From NCBI GenBank assembly GCA_020720905.1, contig DYNT01000013.1:1-16219 (forward strand): DNA of 16,219 bases, read 5' to 3'. A program made the translations under genes and the position numbers. Within the stretch, counting starts at the first letter, position 1. Each line of letters opens with the position of its first letter. This document shows positions 6,341 to 13,831 of the stretch, in pieces. The notes below the pieces were generated by a model, which did not search any database, was not told the origin of the DNA, and saw nothing but the letters and a program-made list of their open reading frames with translations. This stretch comes from Micavibrio aeruginosavorus (GTDB lineage: Bacteria > Pseudomonadota > Alphaproteobacteria > UBA9219).

Positions 6341-8248
6341 CTACTTCTCGTCCTTCACCTCCGTGAAGTCTGCGTCAACAACGCCTTCTTCTTTGGGGGC
6401 TTCGGCTTGCGCTTCGCCGCCTGCTGGCGCAGCGGACGCTTCTTGCTGCGCCTTATACATGGCTTCACCAATCTTCATGGCAGCCTGCGTCAGCGCATCG
6501 GTCTTGGCCTTGATAGAGGCCGCGTCGCCGCTATCAAGAACGGCCTTCAAATCCGCAATGGCGGCTTCAACGGCGCTCTTATCGCTGGAGGCAACCTTAT
6601 CGCCCACTTCCGTCAGCGACTTTTCGGTTGTGTGGATCAGCGCATCGGCATGGTTGCTGGCATCCACCGCCTCACGGCGCTTTTTGTCATCAGCCGCGTT
6701 GGCTTCCGCTTCATGCACCATCTTTTGGATATCGGCATCCGACAGGCCGCCAGAGGCTTGGATTTTGATCTGTTGCTCCTTGTTCGTCGCCTTGTCCTTG
6801 GCCGTGACATGCACGATGCCGTTAGCATCGATGTCGAACGTCACCTCAATCTGTGGCACGCCACGCGGTGCGGGAGGAATGCCCATCAAGTCAAATTGCC
6901 CAAGAAGCTTGTTGTCGGCAGCCATCTCACGCTCCCCTTGGAAGACGCGGATCGTCACGGCGTTCTGGCTATCCTCAGCGGTGGAGAACACTTGGCTCTT
7001 CTTGGTCGGGATCGTCGTGTTCCTCTCAATCAAGCGCGTGAACACGCCGCCCAGCGTTTCAATGCCCAGCGAAAGCGGGGTTACATCAAGCAGCAAAACG
7101 TCCTTCACGTCGCCCTTCAAAACGCCGCCTTGAATGGCTGCGCCAACAGCCACGACTTCGTCAGGGTTCACGCCGCGATGCGGCTCGCGTTCAAAGAATT
7201 GTTTGACGGTTTCTATAATCTTGGGCATGCGCGTCATGCCGCCGACAAGGATGACCTCGTCAATATCTTTGGCCTTCAGACCCGCATCAGCCAACGCCTT
7301 GCGGCAAGGCTCAACGGTGCGCTGCACCAGCTCATCCACCAACGATTCCAGCTTGGCGCGGGTTAGCTTAACGGACAGATGCTTAGGCCCCGCCGCATCC
7401 GCCGTAATAAACGGCAGGTTGACTTCGGTTTGCACCGAGGAAGAAAGCTCAATCTTCGCTTTTTCCGCCGCTTCTTTCAGACGTTGCAAGGCAAGACGGT
7501 CTTGGCGCAAATCAATGCCCTGCTCGCGCTTAAACTCATCACACAAGAAATCCATGATGCGAGCATCAAAATCTTCGCCGCCAAGGAACGTATCGCCGTT
7601 GGTGGACTTCACTTCAAACACGCCATCGCCGATTTCCAAAACGGACACGTCAAATGTGCCACCGCCAAGATCATAAATGGCCACCGTGCCCGTCTTCTTT
7701 TTCTCAAGGCCATAGGCCAGCGCGGCGGCTGTGGGTTCGTTGATGATACGCAGAACCTCAAGACCCGCAATCTTGCCAGCATCCTTGGTGGCTTGGCGTT
7801 GGCTGTCATTGAAATAGGCAGGAACAGTGATAACAGCCTGCGTCACCTTTTCGCCCAGATAGGCCTCAGCCGTTTCCTTCATCTTGCCCAAAATGAAGGC
7901 CGAGATTTCACTGGGGCTGTAATTCTTGCCGTTGCAATCAACCCAAGCATCGCCGTTGCCATTCTTGACGATCTTATAGGGGACAAGGTTGATGTCCTTT
8001 TGCACCATAGGATCGTTAAAGGCGCGACCGATCAGACGCTTAATGGCAAAGAGCGTGTTTTCAGGGTTGGTGACCGCTTGGCGTTTGGCGCTTTGGCCAA
8101 CAAGGCGCTCGCCGCTGGCAGAAAACGCAACGATGGAAGGGGTTGTGTTCGCGCCCTCAGAATTAGGAATAACTTTGGCGGTTCCGCCCTCCATCACCGT
8201 GACGCAGGAGTTAGTTGTCCCAAGGTCAATGCCGATCACTTTTGCCAT
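6341..8248 (-). CDS. dnaK: Chaperone DnaK (HSP70)
   Basis: The protein has 635 residues, the standard length. The ATPase domain starts with MAKVIGIDLGTTNSC, and continues with VITVPAYFNDSQRQATKDAG, RIINEPTAAALAYG and DLGGGTFDVSVLEI. The linker DVLLLDVTPLSLGIETLGG leads to the substrate-binding domain and a helical lid, ending in an acidic tail VDADFTEVKDEK. It binds exposed hydrophobic peptides in an ATP cycle driven by DnaJ. The start ATG at 8248 follows AAGGAAG at 7 bases; the frame is open far upstream, but that part is not dnaK. The stop TAG is directly followed by the GTG of the interrupted NUDIX frame. No grpE is seen in the window. dnaJ is separated from it by five genes, including two toxin-antitoxin pairs. 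Confidence 0.99.
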   Translation of the reverse strand: MAKVIGIDLGTTNSCVTVMEGGTAKVIPNSEGANTTPSIVAFSASGERLVGQSAKRQAVTNPENTLFAIKRLIGRAFNDPMVQKDINLVPYKIVKNGNGDAWVDCNGKNYSPSEISAFILGKMKETAEAYLGEKVTQAVITVPAYFNDSQRQATKDAGKIAGLEVLRIINEPTAAALAYGLEKKKTGTVAIYDLGGGTFDVSVLEIGDGVFEVKSTNGDTFLGGEDFDARIMDFLCDEFKREQGIDLRQDRLALQRLKEAAEKAKIELSSSVQTEVNLPFITADAAGPKHLSVKLTRAKLESLVDELVQRTVEPCRKALADAGLKAKDIDEVILVGGMTRMPKIIETVKQFFEREPHRGVNPDEVVAVGAAIQGGVLKGDVKDVLLLDVTPLSLGIETLGGVFTRLIERNTTIPTKKSQVFSTAEDSQNAVTIRVFQGEREMAADNKLLGQFDLMGIPPAPRGVPQIEVTFDIDANGIVHVTAKDKATNKEQQIKIQASGGLSDADIQKMVHEAEANAADDKKRREAVDASNHADALIHTTEKSLTEVGDKVASSDKSAVEAAIADLKAVLDSGDAASIKAKTDALTQAAMKIGEAMYKAQQEASAAPAGGEAQAEAPKEEGVVDADFTEVKDEK

Positions 8249-8317
8249 TTCAAAACTTCCTTTTATGGTCAAGATGTTAGAGAGCCACTTTCTCGCCGCT
8301 CCCTCAAGCCTCAAAGG

Positions 8318-8346
8318 ATATATAAGGACTCTTTTTCGCAATGCAA
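8318..8346 (-). promoter_or_regulatory. Candidate dnaK promoter
   Basis: On the minus strand TTGCAT (8341-8346), 17 bases, then ATATAT (8318-8323) lies about 70 bases before the dnaK start, in the 270-bp gap divergent from aspA. This is a sigma-70-like match. No convincing heat-shock RpoH sequence was recognised by eye, although one would be expected for dnaK. The rest of the gap (8249-8518) shows no gene. Confidence 0.35.
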
Positions 8347-8518
8347 TGGGCAGATACGTTTTTTTGTTCCGAAGTTCTTCAGCACCATTAACCCTATCTA
8401 TATCTATTGCAACGCGAGACAATGACGCGGCGCAGCAAAGAAAGTGTTTGAAATTAGTTTTTGAAAAGACAATGCTCGCGCCCATCAACACGCCCTTCAA
8501 AAAGGAAAGAGAATCATC

Positions 8519-9967
8519 ATGACATATACTTCTCGCAAAGCGCTCCTTCAGGCTCCTTTCCGCAAAGAAAAAGACCTTCTTGGCCTTGATGATGTTCCCG
8601 CGCAGACCTTGTTCGGCATTCACACCGTCCGTGCGATTGAGAATTTCCCTGTGGCCAATCGTGATGTCCACCCTGCCCTTGTTCATGCTTTTGGTCACGT
8701 TAAAGGCGCTTGCGCCAAGACAAGCCGTGGCCTTGGTTTTTGGGCTCAAGATGAAGCAAAATACAAGGCCATCATGACGGCGTGTAAGGAAATGGCCGAC
8801 GGCCTTTTGACCTCCCATATCGTTGTTGATGCGCTGCAAGGTGGCGCCGGAACCAGCACCAACATGAACGTCAACGAAGTGCTGGCCAACCGCGCCATTC
8901 AGATTTTGGGCGGTACGCTTGGCGACTATACCAAGGTTCATCCTTTGGATGATATCAACCTGCATCAATCCACCAATGACGCCTACCCTACCGCTTTAAA
9001 GTTGGCCATTATCGTTCAAATTAAAGCCTTAAAGGCAAGCCTTGCGGCGCTAATCAAGGCCTTCCGCGATAAGGAAAAGGAATTTTATGATGTCGTGAAA
9101 ATTGGCCGCACGCAGCTGCAAGATGCCGTTTTGACGACATTAGGGCGTGAAATGGGCGCGTATGCCGAAGCTCTTTCTCGCGATGAAGGCCGCCTTGATC
9201 GCGCTATTGAAGCGATGCTGGTCGTCAACCTTGGCGGCACGGCCATCGGCACGGGCATGGCCGCGCCAGAGGCCTATATCGAAACGGTCGCCAAGACGTT
9301 GAGCGCGATGACGGGCTATTCTTTTATTCGCGCCCCCAACTTGATTGATAACACGCAAAACGCCGATGCTTTTGTTGAGGTTTCCGGCCTTCTCAAGGCT
9401 TGCGCTGCGACACTCATCAAGATTGCGACCGACTTGCGCTTGATGTCCTCTGGCCCCGATGGCGGCCTTGGTGAGATTGCCCTGCCAGCGCGTCAGGCGG
9501 GTTCGTCCATCATGCCTGGGAAAGTCAACCCCGTCATTCCTGAGACGGTCACGCAAGTTGCGTTGCGCGTGATTGGCTATGACAACCAAATCACCTTGGC
9601 CGCCGCAATGGGCAACTTGGAGCTGAACGCCTTTCTGCCTTTGGTGGCTGATTCGCTTTTGGACGGCCTTGATATTATGGCCAACGCCATGATGACCTTC
9701 CGCGTCAAATGTATCGAAGGCATCACCGCCAATAAGGATCGGTGTCATGCGAATGTCGAAGGCTCAACAGCCATTCTAACAGCGTTGGTTCCCATGATTG
9801 GCTACAGCAAATCCGTCAAGATTATCCATGACGCGCAAGAGCAAGGCAAATCGGTGCGTGAGGTTGTCCTTGGCGCAGGCCACATGAAGGTTGAGGAATT
9901 TGATGCGATGCTCTCGCCCGAGTCCGTCAACCAGCTTGGCTCACCATTGTATGTTAATCAAGCGTAA
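8519..9967 (+). CDS. aspA: Aspartate ammonia-lyase (aspartase)
   Basis: The 482-residue protein is a full-length member of the fumarase/aspartase superfamily. EKDLLGLDDVPAQTLFGIHT and the following RAIENFPV are characteristic of aspartase rather than fumarase, as is GGAGTSTNMNVNEV. HQSTNDAYPTA and the signature GSSIMPGKVNPVIPE supply the catalytic serine loop. It deaminates L-aspartate to fumarate and ammonia in the cytoplasm as a tetramer. The start ATG at 8519 has AAGGAAAGAG upstream. It is transcribed divergently from dnaK with a 270-bp gap; no functional link to the chaperones is implied. Confidence 0.95.
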   Translation: MTYTSRKALLQAPFRKEKDLLGLDDVPAQTLFGIHTVRAIENFPVANRDVHPALVHAFGHVKGACAKTSRGLGFWAQDEAKYKAIMTACKEMADGLLTSHIVVDALQGGAGTSTNMNVNEVLANRAIQILGGTLGDYTKVHPLDDINLHQSTNDAYPTALKLAIIVQIKALKASLAALIKAFRDKEKEFYDVVKIGRTQLQDAVLTTLGREMGAYAEALSRDEGRLDRAIEAMLVVNLGGTAIGTGMAAPEAYIETVAKTLSAMTGYSFIRAPNLIDNTQNADAFVEVSGLLKACAATLIKIATDLRLMSSGPDGGLGEIALPARQAGSSIMPGKVNPVIPETVTQVALRVIGYDNQITLAAAMGNLELNAFLPLVADSLLDGLDIMANAMMTFRVKCIEGITANKDRCHANVEGSTAILTALVPMIGYSKSVKIIHDAQEQGKSVREVVLGAGHMKVEEFDAMLSPESVNQLGSPLYVNQA

Positions 9968-9983
9968 ATAAGCTCTGCTTTTG

Positions 9984-10015
9984 TTGACGGTTTCTTAAGG
10001 CTCTCTTGCTAGAAT
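9984..10015 (+). promoter_or_regulatory. Weak candidate promoter of the response regulator gene
   Basis: TTGACG (9984-9989) and TAGAAT (10010-10015) lie 37-68 bases before the response-regulator start. Each hexamer matches the sigma-70 consensus in five of six bases, but the 20-base spacer is longer than the usual 16-18, so the pairing is doubtful. No terminator was recognised after aspA. Confidence 0.3.
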
Positions 10016-10051
10016 CTTGTAAATTCTTTTTGTGGGATGTGTTAAGGCGTT

Positions 10052-10537
10052 ATGGGCGATAAGTTACCACCGCAAATGTTTTTGGATAAGATTCCGGCGC
10101 TAGCTGCGCATTTCCGGATTGCCATCAATATGCGCAAATCGCGTGAAAAACTGCGAATTCTGGTGGTTGAGGATCAGCTTTTCTCACGCAAGATTCTTGA
10201 AGATCTTCTCCATCATGCTTACTTTGTTGATACGGCAGCAACATCACAAGAAGGCATGCGCCTTTTCTTAGAACAAGCCCCCGATATCGTCCTTTTGGAT
10301 ATCGAGCTTGCCGACGAAAGCGGTCATACGCTTGCACGTTTTATCAAAGGGTTGGATCCCACCGCGTTTGTCATTATGGTGACAGGGAACAACTCCGCCG
10401 AAGATGTCAAACAGGCTGTCAGCAACAAGGTTGATGGTTTTATCGTTAAACCGTATAATAAATCGAAGATATTTGATTGCTTGGAAAAATTCTTGACGCT
10501 CCATCCAGAGCGCCGCCCACAGGAGAAGACACCATGA
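10052..10537 (+). CDS. Single-domain response regulator (receiver only)
   Basis: The 161-residue protein has a leader of about 33 residues and then one receiver domain: acidic pair E40/D41 in LVVEDQ, phosphoacceptor D83 in IVLLDIEL, switch threonine T111 in VTGNN and lysine K133 in VKPY. There is no output domain, so it should work by protein contact or as a step in a phosphorelay. It overlaps the Hpt gene by four bases (ATGA), a strong hint that the two exchange phosphate. No histidine kinase is in the window. The leader is unusual; a shorter start at Met27 is possible, but the ATG at 10052 has AAGG just upstream. Confidence 0.88.
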   Translation: MGDKLPPQMFLDKIPALAAHFRIAINMRKSREKLRILVVEDQLFSRKILEDLLHHAYFVDTAATSQEGMRLFLEQAPDIVLLDIELADESGHTLARFIKGLDPTAFVIMVTGNNSAEDVKQAVSNKVDGFIVKPYNKSKIFDCLEKFLTLHPERRPQEKTP

Positions 10538-10863
10538 CCGACGCCGTTAATCTTGAAAATTTACGCGAAATGACAGGCGGCGATAAGGATCTGGAAAAAG
10601 AACTTTTCGACGTTTTTCTTACGTCTTCTGATGATTGTTTGACCAGCCTTAAGGATAACCTTGGCGCTGGCGACGAAGAAACATGGCGCACGCAAGCCCA
10701 TGCGTGGAAGGGCATGAGCCTCAACCTTGGCGCGGAAACGCTTGGCAAGCTCTGCTCGGAAGCACAGATGAACCACATCGCCCCACAAGACGAAAAAGAA
10801 AAGATGCTTGCCACCATTGAAGCGGAATACGAAAAAGTCAAAACCTATTTGAAAAACGTATAA
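10534..10863 (+). CDS. Hpt-domain phosphotransfer protein
   Basis: The 109-residue helical protein is a single histidine phosphotransfer domain. H56 in AHAWKGMSLNLGAETL matches the AHxxKG motif with the following small-residue helix, and is the expected phosphorylated histidine. It would shuttle phosphate between a hybrid histidine kinase encoded elsewhere and a receiver such as the overlapping upstream gene product. The start is the ATG at 10534, with AGGAGA upstream, overlapping the upstream stop codon. The gene ends 8 bases before the stop codon of the convergent sigma factor gene. Confidence 0.88.
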   Translation: MTDAVNLENLREMTGGDKDLEKELFDVFLTSSDDCLTSLKDNLGAGDEETWRTQAHAWKGMSLNLGAETLGKLCSEAQMNHIAPQDEKEKMLATIEAEYEKVKTYLKNV

Positions 10864-10871
10864 GCAGAAAA

Positions 10872-12338
10872 CTAAGGCTCATAACGCGGGAAAGCATTCC
10901 GGCCACGAAGTTTCATCTTGTTAATAGCCTTTTTCTCAATCTGCCTGACCCTCTCACGCGTAATGTTGCCATACATCCGGCCAATTTCTTTCAATGTGTA
11001 TTCTCTAACAGGGGCATCAGGATTCAAAGGATCAGGCAAGCCGTGATACAAGGCGATAATACGGGATTCCCTAGGCGTCAAACACGCCATCACCTCGGCC
11101 AAGATTGTTCTTTTTTCCTTGGCCTCATAAACCGCATAAGGACTGGGAATTTTATCACAAGCAAACTCACGCGGACTATCATCATCCTCATTTTTTGAAA
11201 CGTGGATGATTTTTGGCATATGAGCCAAAGCATCCAGTGTCTCTGGCGAAACATCAACCCCTTCCGCCTTCATCAAAGCGCCCATTTCCTCTGGCGCAGG
11301 ATAAACACCATGCTTTCTTTCATGACGAGCGTACAACCCCATATAGCGTCCATAGGCAGTACGGGTATGCGTAGGAATTCGAATGGATGAAGACTCATCA
11401 CCTTCCGCATGCATAATTCTTCGAACGATCCAACTTTTGGCATAGGTTAGAAAACTACCCCGTTCCGGAATCCATTTCTCAAGCGCCATTAAAAGGCCAT
11501 CTGCGCCAGCCTGAAAACGATCTTCTTTATCCCCAATAGGCTCGTTTTTTGAATTCATTTTTAAGGCTATGGAATAAAGAAAGCCTTTGTTGGTTCGCAC
11601 AAAATAACTTTCAACGTCTTTTATCTCTGCCCTCGCCTCTTTCAGCTCTTTATAAGCCTTGGGGTATTTTGTCGGTAGAGTGCTTTTATCAATCGCGTGA
11701 ATAAGCTTACACCAATTCGTTTTCTTAAAATAAAGCCCCATCATCGTATCAACGATTTCTTCTTTAGGCTTATCTATAAAATTGTGCTCTTGCTTTCTAT
11801 CGCTGTCAACGGACTGATAATCCAAAAGCGCGGCGCAAGCGATTCCGACATCTCCACAAAGAAGCCTAATATCTTGTGGCGGAATGATATCCCCATGCTT
11901 CTTCTTTAAAGCGGTATAAGTTTCTCCACGCACAATGACACGACTCAACAACAAAGAATCATCGGCCACGCTACTATACAATTTCTGCAAAGTTTTAAGC
12001 GCATAAGGAATTTGTAAAAGCGCTACAATCATTTTTCTTTGGGCGGTCATCAACCGGTTGAACTGTTCTAAATTATTCAATCGTCTTTGTTCTGTCTCTG
12101 ACAGAGCGTTCACCTCATTCGCCGCCATTGGGAAAACGGTTTCTAACCCAACATCCACCTCATGCGCTGAAGCTCGTTTATCGGCTTCCTCAAGCTCATC
12201 CAAAGCAACGCCTTCCCCATCGGCATACCTCCTTGAATCGGAATCGATGACGGAGAAATCGTTATCATCCTCCTCGTCAAAGTCAGGGGAAAACGATGCA
12301 AAGGAAAACTTTTTTTCAAGTGATAAAATTTCTGGCAT
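10872..12338 (-). CDS. Divergent sigma-70 family RNA polymerase sigma factor
   Basis: The protein of about 488 residues has the sigma-70 layout but is clearly not the housekeeping RpoD. An acidic N-terminus (DFDEEDDNDFSVIDSD, residues 19-34) is followed by a degenerate region 1.2 (about 77-125) and a non-conserved stretch. Region 2 (about 240-320) contains RFQAGADGLLMALEKW, SFLTYAKSWIVRRI and SSIRIPTHTRT. A region 3-like helix set comes next, and region 4 (about 405-475) has LTPRESRIIALYHGL and YTLKEIGRMYGNITRERVRQ. The helix-turn-helix has one extra residue before TRER compared with RpoD. The start is the ATG at 12338; an upstream TTG frame is less likely. It is convergent with the response regulator/Hpt pair, 8 bases apart. 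No anti-sigma factor is seen. Confidence 0.85.
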   Translation of the reverse strand: MPEILSLEKKFSFASFSPDFDEEDDNDFSVIDSDSRRYADGEGVALDELEEADKRASAHEVDVGLETVFPMAANEVNALSETEQRRLNNLEQFNRLMTAQRKMIVALLQIPYALKTLQKLYSSVADDSLLLSRVIVRGETYTALKKKHGDIIPPQDIRLLCGDVGIACAALLDYQSVDSDRKQEHNFIDKPKEEIVDTMMGLYFKKTNWCKLIHAIDKSTLPTKYPKAYKELKEARAEIKDVESYFVRTNKGFLYSIALKMNSKNEPIGDKEDRFQAGADGLLMALEKWIPERGSFLTYAKSWIVRRIMHAEGDESSSIRIPTHTRTAYGRYMGLYARHERKHGVYPAPEEMGALMKAEGVDVSPETLDALAHMPKIIHVSKNEDDDSPREFACDKIPSPYAVYEAKEKRTILAEVMACLTPRESRIIALYHGLPDPLNPDAPVREYTLKEIGRMYGNITRERVRQIEKKAINKMKLRGRNAFPRYEP

Positions 12339-12477
12339 AAGGCTCTCATAAAAAATAAGGAAAGGACTACCATTTCTTGCGTGCGCCAAAAAGCTTAGGT
12401 TAAGCCCTTGACTTGGCCGCTTATTACCATACGCGCACCCTTGACGCCAAAATCATTTTAGCTTTTTTTAGTTTCAG

Positions 12478-12498
12478 AAAAAAATCAATGTTTATTGA
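12478..12498 (-). terminator. Weak intrinsic terminator candidate after plsC
   Basis: On the minus strand TCAAT-AAAC-ATTGA is followed at once by seven T, five bases after the plsC stop codon. The stem is only five AT-rich pairs, so it may be inefficient. The rest of the 165-bp gap 12339-12503 has no gene. It contains the octamer GTCAAGGG (minus strand) twice, at 12405-12412 and 12438-12445, 33 bases apart, and a possible sigma gene promoter TTGGCG-16-GGTAAT (12423-12450). Confidence 0.3.
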
Positions 12499-12503
12499 GG
12501 GTC

Positions 12504-13226
12504 TTAGGCCTTGCCTGCCAGCCTATCGCTGGCTGCTTCTAGCTCATCTTCAAGGCGGCGCATCATGGCCGAGCGCGAAAGGCCGGTTGGGATCGGCGGC
12601 AGAAACTCTATCGTCACCACGCCCTTTTTCTTTAAAAAGCTGTTTTTGGGCCACAAGAGGCCAGAGTTCAACGCCATCGGCACAACCGGTAAAGTCAGCT
12701 CTTGATACAACGCCGCCACACCAACTTTATACGGTTTATGCACAAGAGGCTTGACGCGTGTGCCTTGCGGGAAAATCACAATTTTGCGTCCCGCTTGAAT
12801 GGCATCGCTGGCCGCCTTTTTCATGATGACCAACGCTTTGACACCACCCTTGCGATCAATAGGAATAAGGCCAGAGGCTTTAGCAAACCACCCCCAAACG
12901 GGAATATAGGTTAGCTCCTTTTTCAACACGATGGCGGGATCGAAAAACAGCACGTTGAGAAGGCACGTCTCCCATGCCGATTGGTGTTTGGCCGCGATGA
13001 TGCACGCGCCGCTGGGCACATTCCCCCACCCTTTGATGACGTAATCAATACCAGCAATTTTCTTGGCAAACCACGCGAACGTCGCTTGCCAGAACCGCAC
13101 AACCTTGGCGACCCGCCGTTGCGGCAGAAAAACGACCCAAACGAAAAGACTTGTCGGGACGATGACCCAGAATAAAAAAACAGCATTAAACGCGATCGAA
13201 CGCGCCCATAACTCTAGCTTTTGCAT
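12504..13226 (-). CDS. plsC: 1-acyl-sn-glycerol-3-phosphate acyltransferase
   Basis: The 240-residue membrane protein has an N-terminal hydrophobic segment (about 10-34) and the acyltransferase motifs: AAKHQSAWET (H81 with E86, an HX4E form of the HX4D catalytic pair), GLIPIDR and FPQGTR (Gln154 where many members have Glu), and a late VPMALNSG. I believe these variants are common in alphaproteobacteria; that is recollection. It transfers an acyl chain to lysophosphatidic acid, making phosphatidic acid at the inner membrane. The start is the ATG at 13226, which shares one base with the ydcF stop codon (TGATG), implying coupled translation. A longer frame would overlap ydcF by 93 bases and is not favoured. 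Confidence 0.93.
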   Translation of the reverse strand: MQKLELWARSIAFNAVFLFWVIVPTSLFVWVVFLPQRRVAKVVRFWQATFAWFAKKIAGIDYVIKGWGNVPSGACIIAAKHQSAWETCLLNVLFFDPAIVLKKELTYIPVWGWFAKASGLIPIDRKGGVKALVIMKKAASDAIQAGRKIVIFPQGTRVKPLVHKPYKVGVAALYQELTLPVVPMALNSGLLWPKNSFLKKKGVVTIEFLPPIPTGLSRSAMMRRLEDELEAASDRLAGKA

Positions 13227-13831
13227 CAGTAAACCCCAAGCCACAGGCAAACCGTGGCGAAAAGATATTTGTTGTATTCCCCGAAGAGAAGGCTGGCCGT
13301 TCCAAAACGCTTCCACCATGACGGCAAGTCAACGCTGTCGGGCAAAACGGGAAAAGGCGTGATGATTTTATCGGGCATCACGTTTTTAAAAAGCAGCAAG
13401 CTGCGCGGCATATGATAGTGCGCCGTCACCAGCATCAAGGTGTCATAGTGATGCTCAGCCATAAACGTGCTTGTCTCAGCCGCATTGCCACGCGTATTGC
13501 TAGCTTCGCGCCCCAACACAACACAGCAAGAGCGCAGATCATCCGGCAACGCACTGGTAGGCAGTAACGAGGCTTCCTTAACGCTGGCATGAACGCCAGA
13601 GATAAGCAGCTTCACGCCCTTGCCCGCTTTCAGAAGATCCAGCCCCGCCATCACTCGTTCACTGCCGCCCGTCAGCACGACAATGGCTTGCGTCGGGGGC
13701 AGGGTCGCGTCAACGCTTGGTTGACGATAGGCTTTCACCTGATCGACAAAGAACAAAAAGCCAGCCCCCCAGCAAGCCAACGTGCCGCTGAGAATAAAAA
13801 ACAGAAAGATTTTTTTGGCCGCAAGCATCAT
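13226..13831 (-). CDS. YdcF/SanA-like DUF218 envelope protein
   Basis: The 201-residue protein starts with a hydrophobic anchor (about residues 7-30), followed by a DUF218 domain: AIVVLTGGSERVMAGLDLL, KLLISGVH, SNTRGNAAETSTFM and LMLVTAHYHMPRSLLLF. It ends in another hydrophobic segment. Family members SanA and YdcF are tied to envelope permeability and cell wall metabolism, with no settled reaction. The start is the first of two ATGs at 13831, overlapping the ftsX stop (ATGA). It sits between ftsX and plsC, which suggests an envelope role during growth or division. Confidence 0.88.
   Translation of the reverse strand: MMLAAKKIFLFFILSGTLACWGAGFLFFVDQVKAYRQPSVDATLPPTQAIVVLTGGSERVMAGLDLLKAGKGVKLLISGVHASVKEASLLPTSALPDDLRSCCVVLGREASNTRGNAAETSTFMAEHHYDTLMLVTAHYHMPRSLLLFKNVMPDKIITPFPVLPDSVDLPSWWKRFGTASLLFGEYNKYLFATVCLWLGVY

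Noticed and set aside
6363..8425. Several long open frames on the plus strand opposite dnaK
   Set aside because: They mirror dnaK codons in other frames and carry no recognisable motif.
8249..8968. Upstream extension of the dnaK reading frame by 240 codons
   Set aside because: It runs antisense through the start of aspA. The true dnaK start MAKVIGIDLG at 8248 has a good ribosome site.
10477..10533. Earlier start for the Hpt gene
   Set aside because: It would overlap the response regulator by 61 bases. The ATG at 10534 has AGGAGA and the usual ATGA overlap.
12405..12436. RpoH-like promoter CTTGAC-14-CCATAC on the plus strand
   Set aside because: It would read antisense into plsC with no gene downstream, and the -10 match is partial.
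13227..13319. Longer N-terminus for PlsC
   Set aside because: It overlaps ydcF by 93 bases and adds no family-like sequence. The ATG at 13226 fits the operon's overlap pattern.
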